Below the pieces are notes generated by a model, which was given only the letters and a program-made list of their open reading frames with translations, searched no databases and was not told the origin of the DNA. Positions 14,327 through 26,290 of a stretch of 64,000 bases of DNA are shown piece by piece. The translations under genes and the position numbers were made by a program. How positions within the stretch are numbered: the stretch's first letter is position 1; the number at the start of each line of letters is the position of its first letter. Source of the DNA: Piliocolobus tephrosceles (lineage: Eukaryota; Chordata; Mammalia; Primates; Cercopithecidae). The stretch lies in contig NC_045444.1 of the NCBI RefSeq assembly GCF_002776525.5, positions 26,468,504 through 26,532,503 on the forward strand, given 5' to 3'.

Positions 14327-14638
14327 TTTTTTTTTTTTTTTTTTCTTTTTTTTGTTTGAGATAGAGTGTCACTCTGTTGCCCAGGTTGGAGTGCAATGGC
14401 ACAATCTCAGCTAACTGCAACCTTCGACTCCCAAATTCAAGCAATTCTCCTGCTTCAGCCTCCTGAGTAACTGGGATTACAGGCATGCACCACCGCGCCC
14501 GGCTAATTTTTATATTTTTAGTAGAAATGGGATTTCATCATATTGGCCAGGCTGGTGTGGAGCTCCTGACCTCTCGTGATCCACCTGCCTCGGCCTCCCG
14601 AAGTGCTGGGATTGTAGGCGTGAGCCACTGCACCTGGC
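14327..14638 (-). mobile_element. Alu with diverged target-site duplication
   Basis: The + strand shows a T-rich tract, then gagatagagtgtcactctgt, ending gagccactgcacctggc. The flanks tattta....aaagactt on each side (about 14307-14324 and 14639-14656) agree at most positions and look like a diverged target-site duplication. It lies about 0.5 kb from the exon at 15125. Confidence 0.9.
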
Positions 14639-15124
14639 TATTTATATAAAAGACTTTCTACTTAAGAAAGGATTAGTTTAGCCAAAAGAGATAAGTCAAA
14701 TCATGGCAAAAATATTTAGCTCATATTAGTCATCTTTGTAATTTTTTTTTCATTTTTTTTAATTATCTTGAAAGATGGTAGTAAAATTAAAAAAAAAAAA
14801 AGTTATTGTAACTCCTAAAAATGTGACTAATGGTATGTAACAACCAGTCACTTTGTTTTGTTTTCTTGTAAATAAATTTCTTTGCCATCAGTCCATGGAA
14901 AAGTCCACAGTGGCAAATGGTGTGAACAGCATGAGCATCACCACTTCCTGCCCCCAACAGGTGCTCACACAGATGCTCAACATCCCTGATTTTACATATA
15001 TAAGGGAGGGGATAAAGGACCAAAGGTCAAAGAATAATCAAAATTTCTTCTAGTTATAACGTGTTCTTTGAATTTTCACTTAAAAAAGTAATATAAACAT
15101 TAAGAAAAATTATAATATATGTAC

Positions 15125-15322
15125 CTCCACTTTCAGAAAGCTTTCCCCGGTATATTCTGTCTTCTACAACATCTGTCCAATAAAGTAAACTTTGATTGAA
15201 GTGAAAATCAAGTGCTATTGTGTTTCTCAATCCAGGAACAAGTAGACTATAGTCTCTTTTGTGAAGATCAATCCTTCTAATCTCATGACGAATAGAAAAG
15301 ATGATGAATGCTTCAAAAGGAT
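15125..15322 (-). CDS. LRP1B: LRP1B internal exon (start of YWTD propeller)
   Basis: This 198-bp exon encodes the first propeller blade after the EGF pair. The translation begins DPFEAFIIFSIRHEIRRIDL, continues through DYSLLVPGLRNTIALDFHF and reaches NQSLLYWTDVVEDRIYRGKL, with a canonical YWTD motif. LRP1 has nearly the same string. The acceptor is aatttcag|ATCCTTTTG and the donor is GGAG|gtacat. The split Asp codon (G|AT) joins correctly to the upstream exon at 33295, and the split Gly codon (G|GT) joins to the exon at 12769. It is phase 1 at both ends, so skipping it would keep the frame. NQS is a potential N-glycosylation site. The donor +4 to +6 positions (cat) are non-consensus, so it is a weak 5' splice site by sequence. 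The exon is too short and interrupted to stand out as a long open frame. Confidence 0.96.
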
Positions 15323-15619
15323 CTGAAATTAAATTTATGTTTAATAGGCTTATGAAAATGTAAACTCTGGTAATAAAATGCTTGAGATCAAAATATATTA
15401 TTTAAAAGTATAATTTATTACATAATTCTCCATCTTAAAACAGCAATTTCTTTTAATCCAATATTTAACAGAAACTTGCAAAATTTAGGCTTATATGTAT
15501 TCATTAGAATAGGTATTAGGGAGATTTTATTGTTTGAATTTACATATACCTGACACTGATTAAAGAATAGAAGAATTATTGTCACACAAAGACAAAAAAA
15601 CAAAATAGGGAGTTTTCTG

Positions 15620-15644
<25 letters not shown>
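15620..15644. repeat. T25 homopolymer
   Basis: A T run about 300 bp upstream, in transcript terms, of the exon at 15125-15322; in the LRP1B transcript it is an A run. Confidence 0.95.
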
Positions 15645-15651
<7 letters not shown>

Positions 15652-16309
15652 CACCTGACAAAGCTCAGAAAAATCACCATAGGAATTTCTAAGATTTGGC
15701 TAAAACTAACTTTGCTATTCTCTTATATTCTCTTAGCTAATTACCCTATATTTACAGATCCACAGAGAAGAAATATCCAACAACAACAGAAAAGGATTTC
15801 TGTGAAGAAGTTGTTGGACTTATAGTTAGGGAGTGCTTCCATTGAGAGAGGAGATGGCGGCTTTCTGCAGAGTCCAAAAAAATCGTAACTATATCATTCC
15901 TCACTGGTTTCTTTTAGCCTGAAATAGGCCTGAGTAGAGAGAAAGGAAAGAAGTTTTGAAAACGGATATGAGATTAAAGTTTCTTTTAGTATTATTGTGT
16001 CTAAAAGAATGTTTCAGTATCTGAAAGTTACTAAAATTATGTTATTTCCAAAATGTATCAAACCCTAAACTAATTACTGTGAGACATACTGATGTATATT
16101 GTTGTGATCACTTAGATATTGCAGTTATTTATTGCACAGTATTGTTTTTTCTGTATGACATTATTGTGACTAGAGCTAACTGAAAAAATGTATATCAAAA
16201 ACATGTACAGAATAGTTCCAGATAGTTCCCAATAAAACAAATACTCTTAAAATTTAATATCCCGCATCTAGCATTTTTAAAATAAAGGAAATGTTTGTGT
16301 TGGATGCAC

Positions 16310-17330
16310 AGTTGTTTAAAAAAAATATATCTAATTTTGGATTAGCTCTTATGTTAGGTCTTTGATGCAATTTGAATTAATTTTTGTATATGGTATAAGA
16401 TAGGTTCAGATATCATTCAATTGCATGTGAAAATCTAGTTCTCCCAGCACTGTTTCTTGGAAAGACAATTTTTCCTCCACTTACATTCAGACTTATCTCA
16501 TATCATAGACAAAAACTAACTCAAACTGTATTACACACTTAAATGTAAAAACTAAAAGTACACTACTATTAGAAGAACACACAGGCATATATCTTAGCCA
16601 CCTTCGATTAGGCAACGTTTCTTAGCTATGAGACTAAGACTTATTCACCGACTAAGATGATTATAATAAGAAAGCTGGATGACACAGCTGATGGCAAGGA
16701 TGTAGAGAAATTAGAACCCTCATACACTGCCAGTTGGCTATTAAAAAAAAATGCAGTCACTTCGGAAAACAGTTTGGCTCTTCCTTAAAACGTTAAATAT
16801 TGAGTTACCATATGACCCAGCAAAAATTCCAATTCTAATTGTACACCAAAGATAATTAAAAATGCATGTTCACAAAAAACTGGTGCATATTCATAGCAAC
16901 ATTATTCATAACCAAAAATGGAAATAATTCATATGCCCATCAACTGATGAATAAAAAAATGTTGTCTATCCACATGATAGATATATTATTCATCAATACA
17001 AAGAAAATAATTACTGATGTATGCTAAAACAAATGAAAACATTATGCCAAGTGAAAGAAGCTAGTCATAAAACACATATTGTGTGATTATATTTATATTA
17101 AATGTCCAGAAGAGGCAAATTTTTAGGGGTAGAAAATAGATTAGTGGTTTCTAGGGCTGAGGGGAGGTATTAATGGGAAATGATTGCTAATGGGCATGGG
17201 GTTTGTTTTGGGGTGACTACAGTGTTCAAAAATTAAATAGCTGTAACAGTTAAACTGAATTGTGTACTTTATAAAAGTGGATCTTATGGTATGTAAATTA
17301 TATCTAAATACATTTGTTATTTAAAAAATG
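16310..17330 (+). mobile_element. old L1 fragment with inverted 5' part
   Basis: The region 16490-17330 reads as L1 ORF2 3' end and 3' UTR in + orientation (ccatatgacccagcaaaaat, caactgatgaataaaaaaat, gccaagtgaaagaagctag). The adjoining 16320-16480 (aggtctttgatgcaatttga ... agcactgtttcttgg) is ORF2 sequence in the opposite orientation. It is diverged, mammalian-age L1M type. This is the pattern left by twin priming during retrotransposition. Confidence 0.75.
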
Positions 17331-17762
17331 TAGTAATGACTGTAAAAACTTGTAAAGGGCATAAAACTGTACAAATACTACTTGTAACTCACTGTTAACA
17401 GTCCAGCTTCACATATATCATTAATTTTTAGCTCATTTAGTCATTCCTATAACCTTCCTCAGATCTGAAAAATTTTCTATCTACATTAAGAAAACAAAGA
17501 ATTCCAACAATTTAGTTCTGTTTCTTTTCTGTGCATTAGAGTTAGTTGAATAAAATAGAGAAATTATTATTAGAAAAATTAATGGAATAATATTTCAACT
17601 CAAAGAATTCAGAAAATAAAAATAAATTAACTCAAATTTGAAAATAACAACAAATATAACCACAGAAATTGATACAATACGACAAAAGATATTACTAGCA
17701 AACCCAAAGCCATTTGTTTAAAAGAATAACAAAATATAGATTAGAGCTATGGCAGACTTGAT

Positions 17763-17840
17763 TATATATATATACACACATATACATAGACATATTGCAT
17801 ATACATATACATATGCATATACATATATACACATACATAG
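17763..17840. repeat. TA/CATA-rich simple repeat
   Basis: tatatatacacacatatacat and catatacatatacatatgc strings; the short open frames over it are repeat-derived. Confidence 0.9.
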
Positions 17841-18035
17841 CGATAAATTAACAGTAGGAAGAGTGAAAATAGAAAATATAGAAAATAAAAAAAAGGTGAC
17901 AGAGCAAGACTCCACCTCAAAACAAAAAAAAACAAATGAGTAAGATATGTATTTTAATAATACACTTGAAAATATGTAAAATAAGTTAATTCTTAGAGAA
18001 ATGTGTTAGCAAAATTGACTTAAAAAGAAATAGAA

Positions 18036-18344
18036 GTCCGGGTGCAGTGGCTCATGCCTGTAATCCCAGCACTTTGGGAAGTCAAGTCTCGTGGATCACC
18101 TGAGGTCAGGAGCTCAAGACCAGCCTGGCCAACATGGTGAAATCCCATTTCTACTAAAAGTACAAAATTATCCAGACATGGTGGCATGTGCCTGTAATCC
18201 CAGCTACTCAGGAGGCTGAGGCAGGAGAGTCTCTTGAACCTGGGAGGCAGAGGTTGCAGTGAGCCTAGATCACACTACTATGCTCCAGCCTGGGTAACAA
18301 AGTGAGATTCCATCTCAAAAAAAAAAAAAAAGAAAAAAAGAAAA
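18036..18344 (+). mobile_element. Alu
   Basis: A full-length Alu from gtccgggtgcagtggctcat to catctc plus an A-rich tail. It forms an inverted pair with the Alu at 18668, about 320 bp away. Confidence 0.92.
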
Positions 18345-18667
18345 TTTGAAATGATATATAAGCATTACAAACATTGATTTAATAGTAAAATTATATCCTC
18401 CCATCTAATGTGTAAAAAAGAACAACCTACAAGACTAAAAGTAATTTAACAAACTGGTACTCGGGTTATCTACATCGACTGCTGCCAGTCCACAGACTTT
18501 GTTACTAGTCCATAATGAAGTCACGTAGTAATTGAGAATATTAAGAAAAGTTTACACCAATTAAAACAGCAAGACCACACCCATTTTACTGGGCAAAATT
18601 GGAAGTCCAAGAATTATCAAAACATCACACATGGAGTGCTTCCTATATACTATAATTATTCTTAAAC

Positions 18668-18959
18668 TTTTCTTTTTGAGATAGAGTCTCACTCTGTTGC
18701 CCAGGCTGGAGTACAGTGGTGTGATCTTGACTCATTGAAACCTCTGCCTCCCAGGCTCAAGCAATTCTCATGTTTCAGCCATCTGAATAGCTGTGATTAC
18801 AGACATGTGCTACCATACCCAGTTATTTTTTATATTTTTAATAGAGACAGGGTTTCTCCATGTTGGCCAGGATGGTCTCGAACTCCTGGCCTCAAGTGAT
18901 CCGCTCGCCTTGGCCTCCTAAAGTGCTGGGATTACAGATGTAAGCCACCGGGTCCAGTC
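18668..18959 (-). mobile_element. Alu with 10-bp target-site duplication
   Basis: A full-length minus-strand Alu (+ strand: tttttgagatagagtctcac ... gccaccgggtccagtc). The direct repeat attcttaaac flanks it exactly at 18658-18667 and 18960-18969. Confidence 0.94.
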
Positions 18960-18984
18960 ATTCTTAAACATTTATAAATCCCAA

Positions 18985-19130
18985 TTTACACAGTCCTCAC
19001 AAAGCCTTATGAGGTAGGTGATGTCACCCCCATTTTACATAGGAAGAAACAGAGACACAGAGAAATTATATAACTACCATGTCAAAGTCACACAGCTAGT
19101 AAGTGGAGGAGAAGCAATTTGACCCACAAT
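18985..19130 (+). mobile_element. MIR
   Basis: cctcacaaagccttatgagg, ccccattttacataggaaga, agtcacacagctagtaagtg: the MIR core and 3' half. Confidence 0.8.
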
Positions 19131-21738
19131 GGTAGCTAGTGTTAGCAAAGATTTGGAGAATGAGGAACTTTCACAAAGTATTGATGGTAGTGTGTATTTC
19201 TACAACTATTTTGGAGATATATTTGGCTCTAATAGACTTAAACATGTGTAAATGAAGATGCACATACTCTTGAATATGTAGTTCAACTTGTTTACATTTT
19301 CATATGTAGACATCATAAGGTCATTTACTACAACATAGTTTGATATAGCAAACTCCTAGAAAGAACCTTAATGGCCACAAACAGAGGAATGGCAAACTGT
19401 AATCTTTTTATAGAGGATAATGTTATAGAGCAGTTAAATCTCAAAATCATATTTATGAGAAAAAAAAACAAAGACTAGTTTAAGATGGGTTACATAATGT
19501 ACATAACTTGTGTACATATAAAAGCACAGTGTTAAATGTCGTTTAAAAACACAAACTGTAAGGATAGAACAGATACACCAGGCTCACAAAAGAGGCTGAT
19601 TCTGGGGATGGAGAAATGCATACACAGAGGGCTTCAAAGTTATCTAATGTTTTATTACTTCCAGAAAATCATTTAAATCATGTATGACATATTCTAAATA
19701 TTTAAAAATATTGGCTGTTGAATACATTATTCCCACTATTTCCAAACATGTTTGAGTTTACAAAATGAAAAGTGATTAAAAGCACATCTGTTTTCTTTGA
19801 ACAATGACCTTTACATTGACTATCTTATTAAAACTGCTCACAATCTTCAAGTTCTTGTATCTTTTATAGTCATTTTATGTTGAGAAAACACTTGTTTGAT
19901 AAATATTTACTGAATCATGCTTGACTAAAATAAAATGAACAAATAAAAAAACTAGTTTACCAAAGATCAAAAATCAAAGTGTAAATTTTCAAATGATTTT
20001 CTATTCGAACTCTTAATCTAGATATCTTCTTCAAGCGCCTCCTCTTTTAAGATCTCTGTTGACTTATTAGATTACTATTTCCCCTTTGAGAAAATAAAGT
20101 TGTAATGAATAGTCCAATATGTTATTTCATAAACCAGTGGGAAATCATGAAGATAGAATTTTAAAATCCCTTCTTATAATGGTTTTTACTTTAATTAAAT
20201 GAAACTTTGTAAAAAAGTATTTGGAGATAAAATAAATGAAGAATCTTCTAGTTTGTTTCCATCTTGACATAGCTATATTAACCTCTTTTAGGGCAAATCC
20301 ATTTAGAATGAATATAAATAATATGTGAAGTAACCATCCATTTTTACTGTTTTCTAACAATTCTTCCAGTATACTAGCTTCTGTCTCATAAATGACTGAA
20401 TTTAACAGATCAAACCAGCATATTATCCTCTTAAGAGAGAAGTAGCCTAAAATCTTCCTCCTTTAGCACATTATAAGGATGAGATATGTACAAAATAAAG
20501 GAGGTTACAATTTATACTTTGTATAAGTGATGAATTTCATTTTTATAAATCTAGTGCATTACAAGAAGCTTTTAGAAAACACTCAGAAGACTGTTATCGT
20601 CTATGTACAATTGTCTTCTTTGTTTTTCTTTTAGTCCCATTACGGATTTGCAGAATGATTTTTATCAGACAGACTATGAAAGTAGCAGATGAGTTGTCTA
20701 AGAAAAATAGTACTTCTTCAGATCCTTTCAGGGTAAATTGCTATTACAACCATACAACTAGCAATTCTGTGTGAAATCCCCTGATTCTTTACCATATATA
20801 TAATATCATCAAACAAAAAGTGATATTACTGTTACGATGTTTTCTCTCCTGCTACTTCAGAGTTTTTACTGTATTTTCTGTTCTTACATTTAAGAATTTA
20901 TTTGAACTTTTCCCTCCCATCATCAGATACATTTATTGTACACAGTAGCAACTTATGAATTGGTAAATGGTATATTATTTATCTGACCCAATATATATCA
21001 TGACTTGCTTCCCTCCATTTCTCCATCTATAGCCATATTGGGAATGAATGATAGTTAAATATTTCTGAAGTATAATATATAGGTAGGCAGAGGAAATAGA
21101 ATCTGTAGAATGAAGGCCGGGATGAACTTTCAAGTATTATTCAAACTATACATATACAAGATGATGTCATCAGCTATCTTTCACATTTTTTTAAGAGCCA
21201 ATTTTTGTTTCTCTCTTAGTAATCACTTTCCCAAGTATTTCTGGATTTTTAAAATATCTCTGCTTTATATGTCAAGTTCGTGATTTGCTTTCTTAACTCA
21301 CCAATTCTTTTAATTAACAAGTTGTAAGAATCTTCATTCGGGGTGTGTGTGAGGGAGAGAGAGTGAGAGAGAAGACCACTCATTCAGGTAAGAGGTGGAA
21401 CAACAAAACCTGCATTTCTAGGATACAGTCCAGTGTCTTTTACTAGATTTAAATATTTTTGATTTTACTAGATTTTAAATATTTTTGATTGCATAAAAGA
21501 ATAAATGATAATTATAAAAATCAATGAATGAATAACAAGCCTAGAAGATCCTAAATATGATGAAAATGATTATGCGAGGAAGAAGAAATATGCAAAAAAT
21601 GAATCAAACAAAGGGGTAAGTGAGGGAAGCAGACACAGACAAAGAGGACTTGTTCAACAGAGGCCACTATGGATGAAGTTCATAGATGGGCGACCGGATG
21701 GAGGCGATATCTGAAATGTCTAAAGTTTAGAACATAGT

Positions 21739-22062
21739 GGTCGGGCGCGGTGGCTCAAGCCTGTAATCCCAGCACTTTGGGAGGCCGAGACGGGCGGATC
21801 ACGAGGTCAGGAGATCGAGACCATCCTGGCTAACACGGTGAAACCTCGTCTCTACTAAAAACTACAAAAAAAAAAAAAAAAAAAAAAAAAAACTAGCCGG
21901 GCGACGTGGCGGCGCCTGTAGTCCCAGCAACTCGGGAGGCTGAGGCAGGAGAATGGCGTGAACCCGGGAGGTGGAGCTTGCAGTGAGCTGAGATCAGGCC
22001 ACTGCACTCCAGCCTGGGCGACAGAGTGAGACTCCGTCTCAAAAAAAAAAAAAAAAAAAAAA
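21739..22062 (+). mobile_element. AluY-like, young, with 11-bp TSD
   Basis: It starts ggtcgggcgcggtggctc and carries young-Alu phrases (gatcacgaggtcaggagatc, taacacggtgaaacc, gagaatggcgtgaacccggg). The mid-element A-rich linker is expanded to 27 A, and the 3' tail is about 23 A. The flank agaacatagtg occurs at 21729-21739 and again at 22063-22073. Confidence 0.93.
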
Positions 22063-23129
22063 AGAACATAGTGTTGATTTCTACAAATTAATAAGAAAAA
22101 GCAGTAATCTTAATAGGAGAATGACCAAAGGAAATTAAGGTTAGTGAGTATATGGAGAGGTGCTCAAACTCATGAGAAATAAAACAAATGCAACAAAAGC
22201 AACAATATATCATGTTACTCCTATATATTAGGGAGAAAATGACAGAGTGGATAATTTTGAGAGCTGCCAAGGATGCGGGAACTTAGATAGTGTACTGTTG
22301 GTACAGATGTAGACTATGCAACCATTCTGAAGAGGAACTGGTTCTACTTAGTCTTTGTAAGTAGAAGCACATTCTGTGATTGTTATTGGTCCTAACGGAA
22401 TTTTTATCCACATCTATAAGAATGCAGGTAAATGTATGTGTATGGAATTATCATTTGTGCAGAAAGGTAGCAGCAACTTGAGTGTATTTACATGGCAGAA
22501 TCGAAAAGCATAAAAGATGTGTGCACGCTCTATGACACTACCTAGTGATTAGAAGTAATAGAGTAGGTGTACAGCTCATAAAGACAGTGCTGACTAAAAA
22601 GGGTAAATGACAGACTGTAATATGTATAATACCAATTACATAATTAAAAAGGTATGTATGTAAAACAACAACATAGATTTTATAAGAGAATATATGAACT
22701 ACATTGAAATGATTTCCTCTAGAGACAGAGGTAAGGAAGAGGGGTAGGCTTTAGAAATAAAAGTTAAGAAAGAAAGAGAAACCAAGGGAGGGCATGAGGA
22801 AAATAAAAAATCTCACATAGACCCAATGATAATACTGTGCAGCAAGTGAAGAGTGTAATCAACTCAACCCTTCCTGCATGATCTTCAAAAGAGAAAGAGA
22901 AAGAGAGGAAGAGAGGTCATAAATATGAGAGTAATTGAAGAAAAGAGAAAGGACCCAACTACTTAGAGGAAGTTCTTACATTCAATAATCATTTATTGCA
23001 AAATTTTCATATGCTTCATAAGGGATATAAAATATTTTGATTCAGTCTCAGCTTTTATGAAAGTGGATGCAAGTGGTAACAAAAGTAAGGTCACAATATG
23101 TTGACTATTCAAAGGCATCATAGGAGTGT

Positions 23130-23375
23130 GTGGGCTCACAGCACAAACTACCTGGGTCTTTGCAGTATTGTGTAAATGCTCCTGCTTTGAGGTCAGTAAG
23201 AATAAAGTTCAAAACCTTTGCTCTAGCATCTCTTAGCCACAATCTCTTACCCTGAGCAAATGAAGTAACCTTTCTGGGTCTTCATTTCCATAGATATAAA
23301 ATCAAAGATTTAAGACTATCTGGTTTCTTGGAAGTAATAAATAAATGATCATATTTTAGGTGTTGGGTAAATGGT
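23130..23375 (+). mobile_element. MIR
   Basis: cctgggtctttgcagtattg, ccctgagcaaatgaagtaac, gggtcttcatttccatagat, aggtgttgggtaaatggtag: an almost complete MIR. Confidence 0.75.
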
Positions 23376-24378
23376 AGCTATTCACAATTATAATAATTAA
23401 CTTGAAGAAATTATTTGTAGATAAGGGAATTTTGAAGAGTGTAAAGGATTCAAATTTCCAGGGGCAATGTGGAAGATATTATTAAGTCATAGATGATAGT
23501 AAACGGAATATGTGAAGATGATTAAATGAAGTGATATATATGAAAGCGCTTTACACATTCTTAGTCGTGCATATACTATCATTACTCATGATGAAAATGG
23601 CAATAATGTGCCTAAAGTCAAAACCCACAGTGAATGATGATGAAACATCAGGTTGGAGAGGGAAAATGAACAAAAATGAAGAAGGCTCTGAATAGCAGAC
23701 AGAAAGATTTGAGGTTAATTTCATAGATAATAGAGAGATAGTTTTAAAATCTGGATGGAAACTGATATGTAAATCTGTCATTTTTTAAAGAGAAATAAAA
23801 GAATGGATGACCAGATTTTAAGTCCCCCACAGCTTCATTCCCCTGATGGCTTCACTTTATCACTCACTACTCCCCAATGCAGCCAATCTGCTTATCACTT
23901 TATTTTTCATCTTGACCTCTTTCTATTAATTTTCATTTTCCTGAATCCAGATTTTCCTCTTTCTGTCAGTAAAAATACTATGTTTTTTTTTTTTTCAGTT
24001 TCAATATCCTCCTCCTCAAAAACTGGAGAAACAAGAAGATAAAAACAAATTTGCTGGAGAGAAGACTGCCATCATCATTAGAACATATGTATCTCCTGGC
24101 TTGTGCTGTGGTGCAGATGCTACTTAATTGTAGAAAGAGATCTGAATCCAAGAAATACTGTGAAGAAAAAATTAAGACATGGGGAGAGAAGGCAGCAAGA
24201 AATTTGGAACATCAAAGATAAGTTGAGGTTGTGAGCCCTGAAGACCAAAACAATACTGCAGCTATTGACAGAATTACGGATAACTGAGGGAGAAGACAAA
24301 GGGTACTCTTAGCCAACTAATCTTGAGGTGACCTGATGATACCTGGGGAAGTAGAATTAGATAGCAAGAAAAATGATA

Positions 24379-24674
24379 GGCTGGGCACGGAGGCTTACAC
24401 CTGTAATCCCAGCACCTTGGGAAGCCAAGACAGGAGGATCACCTGAGGTCAGGAGTTTGAGACCAGCCTGGCCAACATGGTGAAACCCTGTCTCTACAAA
24501 AATACAAAAATTATCTGGGCATGGTGGTGCATGCTTGTAAGCTACTCAGGAGGTTGAAGCATGAGAATCACTTGAATCTGGGAAGCAGAGGTTGCAGTGA
24601 GACAAGATCGTGCCACTGTACTCCAGCCTGGCTGACAGAATGAGACTCCGCCTCAAAACAAACAAACAAAAAAA
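24379..24674 (+). mobile_element. Alu
   Basis: It runs from ggctgggcacggaggcttac to cctcaaaacaaacaaacaaa. Flanking aaaatgata (left) and aaattgata (right) look like a slightly diverged target-site duplication. The right monomer has a small deletion (ttgtaagctactcagg). Confidence 0.9.
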
Positions 24675-25555
24675 TTGATATAGCTGGAGATGTAAATGCC
24701 ACAGTAATCATATCTGGGGTGATAAGGGAAGGTTCAGGGTGGAAAGGAGTTGTCCAAGAAAATACACATAGAGGCATGTGAAAATTAAGCTTTGGGTGGT
24801 GGACACTGTACCAAAACACAACCATTATATGTATGCACTTTTGTGCTTATATTCACAATCTCTTTCCTAGAAATGATTTTAATTAAAAAATAAATATAAT
24901 TTTAAAAACCTAAAAATTAAAAAAAAAAATTAGAGAATAAGAACAAAAAAATTAATGCGAAAATACAACCTGATTCAGGCTGAGATTAAAAAAAAAAAAA
25001 AGCTATAATGTTATTTGCAATGTTACTAGAAATATGCTTCAAATTTGCCATTGGGCTGCCGAACAAACAGGAATGGAGCCAGAAGAAAATGCAATTGAAA
25101 CAGGAAATTTTCCCTGACCCCTTCACAGGACTTGGACTTACGAAGCGGGTGGCTCCTTTACTCAGCCTGCAGCTCTCAACCCCTCGCAGGAAGGGGAGCA
25201 CACAGGTGAGTGCTCGCAGGAGCCAGAAGGAATGCTTCTGGGTGCAGGCAGGAGCAGAACTCTGTGTGGCCCCTAGAGCCTCAGAAGGCATGTTACAGTG
25301 CACTCTTTTACTTTGCTGTCCGTGGGTGGCTTAAGTGTTTAACATCTCAGTGTGACAACCCCCTGTATCCCGAGCTCTTACTGGGTGTCAGGAAGAATCA
25401 GGTAGCACAAAGAATTGAAGATGGTAAATGCAGGGGATTTTATTGCTTATGAAAATGGCTCTCAGTGGGATGGAGAGCTGAAAAGGGGATGGACCAGAAA
25501 GGTGATCTTCCTTGGGAGTTCAGCTGTCCCAGGCCAAACTGGAAAAAAAAAAAAA

Positions 25556-25746
25556 AAGTTTTCCAAATTGCAGCCATGATTGTTCCATTCCTTTTTCCCC
25601 TTGAGTTTTCTTCCATAGTTCTCTCATCTTTTTTTTTCTACACTCTTTCCTTTTCTGATTCTTTACAATCTGGCTTTTGCTGAATTGCAGAACTGATTCT
25701 GTTTCCTCTAAGTTCACTCCTAATACCTTATTAGTTAAATAAAATG
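25556..25746. repeat. left arm of a 96%-level inverted repeat
   Basis: The reverse complement of this arm matches 26291-26486 almost base for base. Shared strings include taagttcactcctaat, ctgaattgcagaactgattc and catgattgttccattcc (as read on the + strand here). By eye there are about six or seven substitutions and one 6-bp length difference in an A/T run. It sits inside the LTR, next to an A15 tract at 25542-25557. Confidence 0.9.
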
Positions 25747-25763
25747 ACATTTTATTTAACTAA
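25731..25763. repeat. perfect short palindrome at the inverted-copy seam
   Basis: Two exact 16-bp arms, ttagttaaataaaatg and cattttatttaactaa, are separated by a single a. The second arm has the same sequence as the start of the right arm at 26291-26306. Confidence 0.95.
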
Positions 25764-26290
25764 CACCTCTTCTGCAAGGTCCTGCCATCAAGCCGTCCCT
25801 CTGAAGCCATCCCTCTGAAGTCAAGCTGCTCCTCACCAACGTCAAGCTGTTTTTTTCTTTTCTCTTCTTCTCTGCTGCTCTGCTGGCAGTGAAGCCTGGG
25901 TTTTTTATGAGTACAGGGTGGGCCAGGGTGGTTCTGGAAAAGGCAACATTCAAGCAGGAAAACAGGGATGTAAAGTTCTCAATTTGGGCTGCGGGTCCAG
26001 GCTTGAGGCTGGGGCCCTCGCGGGGAACCTACCCGTTCTACCCAGTATTTCCCTGCCTCCTATCCACATCACAATCAGTAGCCATATTTTAGGTGGTCCT
26101 AAAATAAATCAATACTTCAGAGAAGAGTGATTAATAATTGAATTACAATAATTATTACTAAATGGATTAAATTATTAATCAATGAATTAAAGAGGAAAAA
26201 TGTAGTTGAGTATTGAGATATATGAGAAAACTGAGATTTGAGTACATTAAATAAAAAATAAAAATTATAAAAGTAGTATTTATGAAATAT

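Larger units (their letters stand above)
25095..26073 (-). mobile_element. ERV1 LTR interrupted by an inverted DNA copy
   Basis: This GC-richer block is read on the minus strand. The LTR starts TGTGATGTGGATAGGAGG at 26073. It has a TATA-like box (catAAAAAAccc, near 25902-25912), a pyrimidine/purine repeat region around 25770-25870 and a polyadenylation signal AATAAAATCCCC near 25437-25444, and ends near 25095 with CCTGTTTCA. Between about 25542 and 25763 the LTR is interrupted by AT-rich sequence that belongs to the neighbouring DNA (see the inverted repeat entries). Without that insert the two parts read as one LTR of about 760 bp. Subfamily is uncertain; it resembles LTR10/LTR9-type ERV1 LTRs. 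Open frames across it on both strands are not considered genes. Confidence 0.65.

Noticed and set aside
24986..25334. Overlapping open frames of 105 and 108 codons on opposite strands
   Set aside because: They fall in the GC-richer ERV LTR and have no recognisable protein domain.
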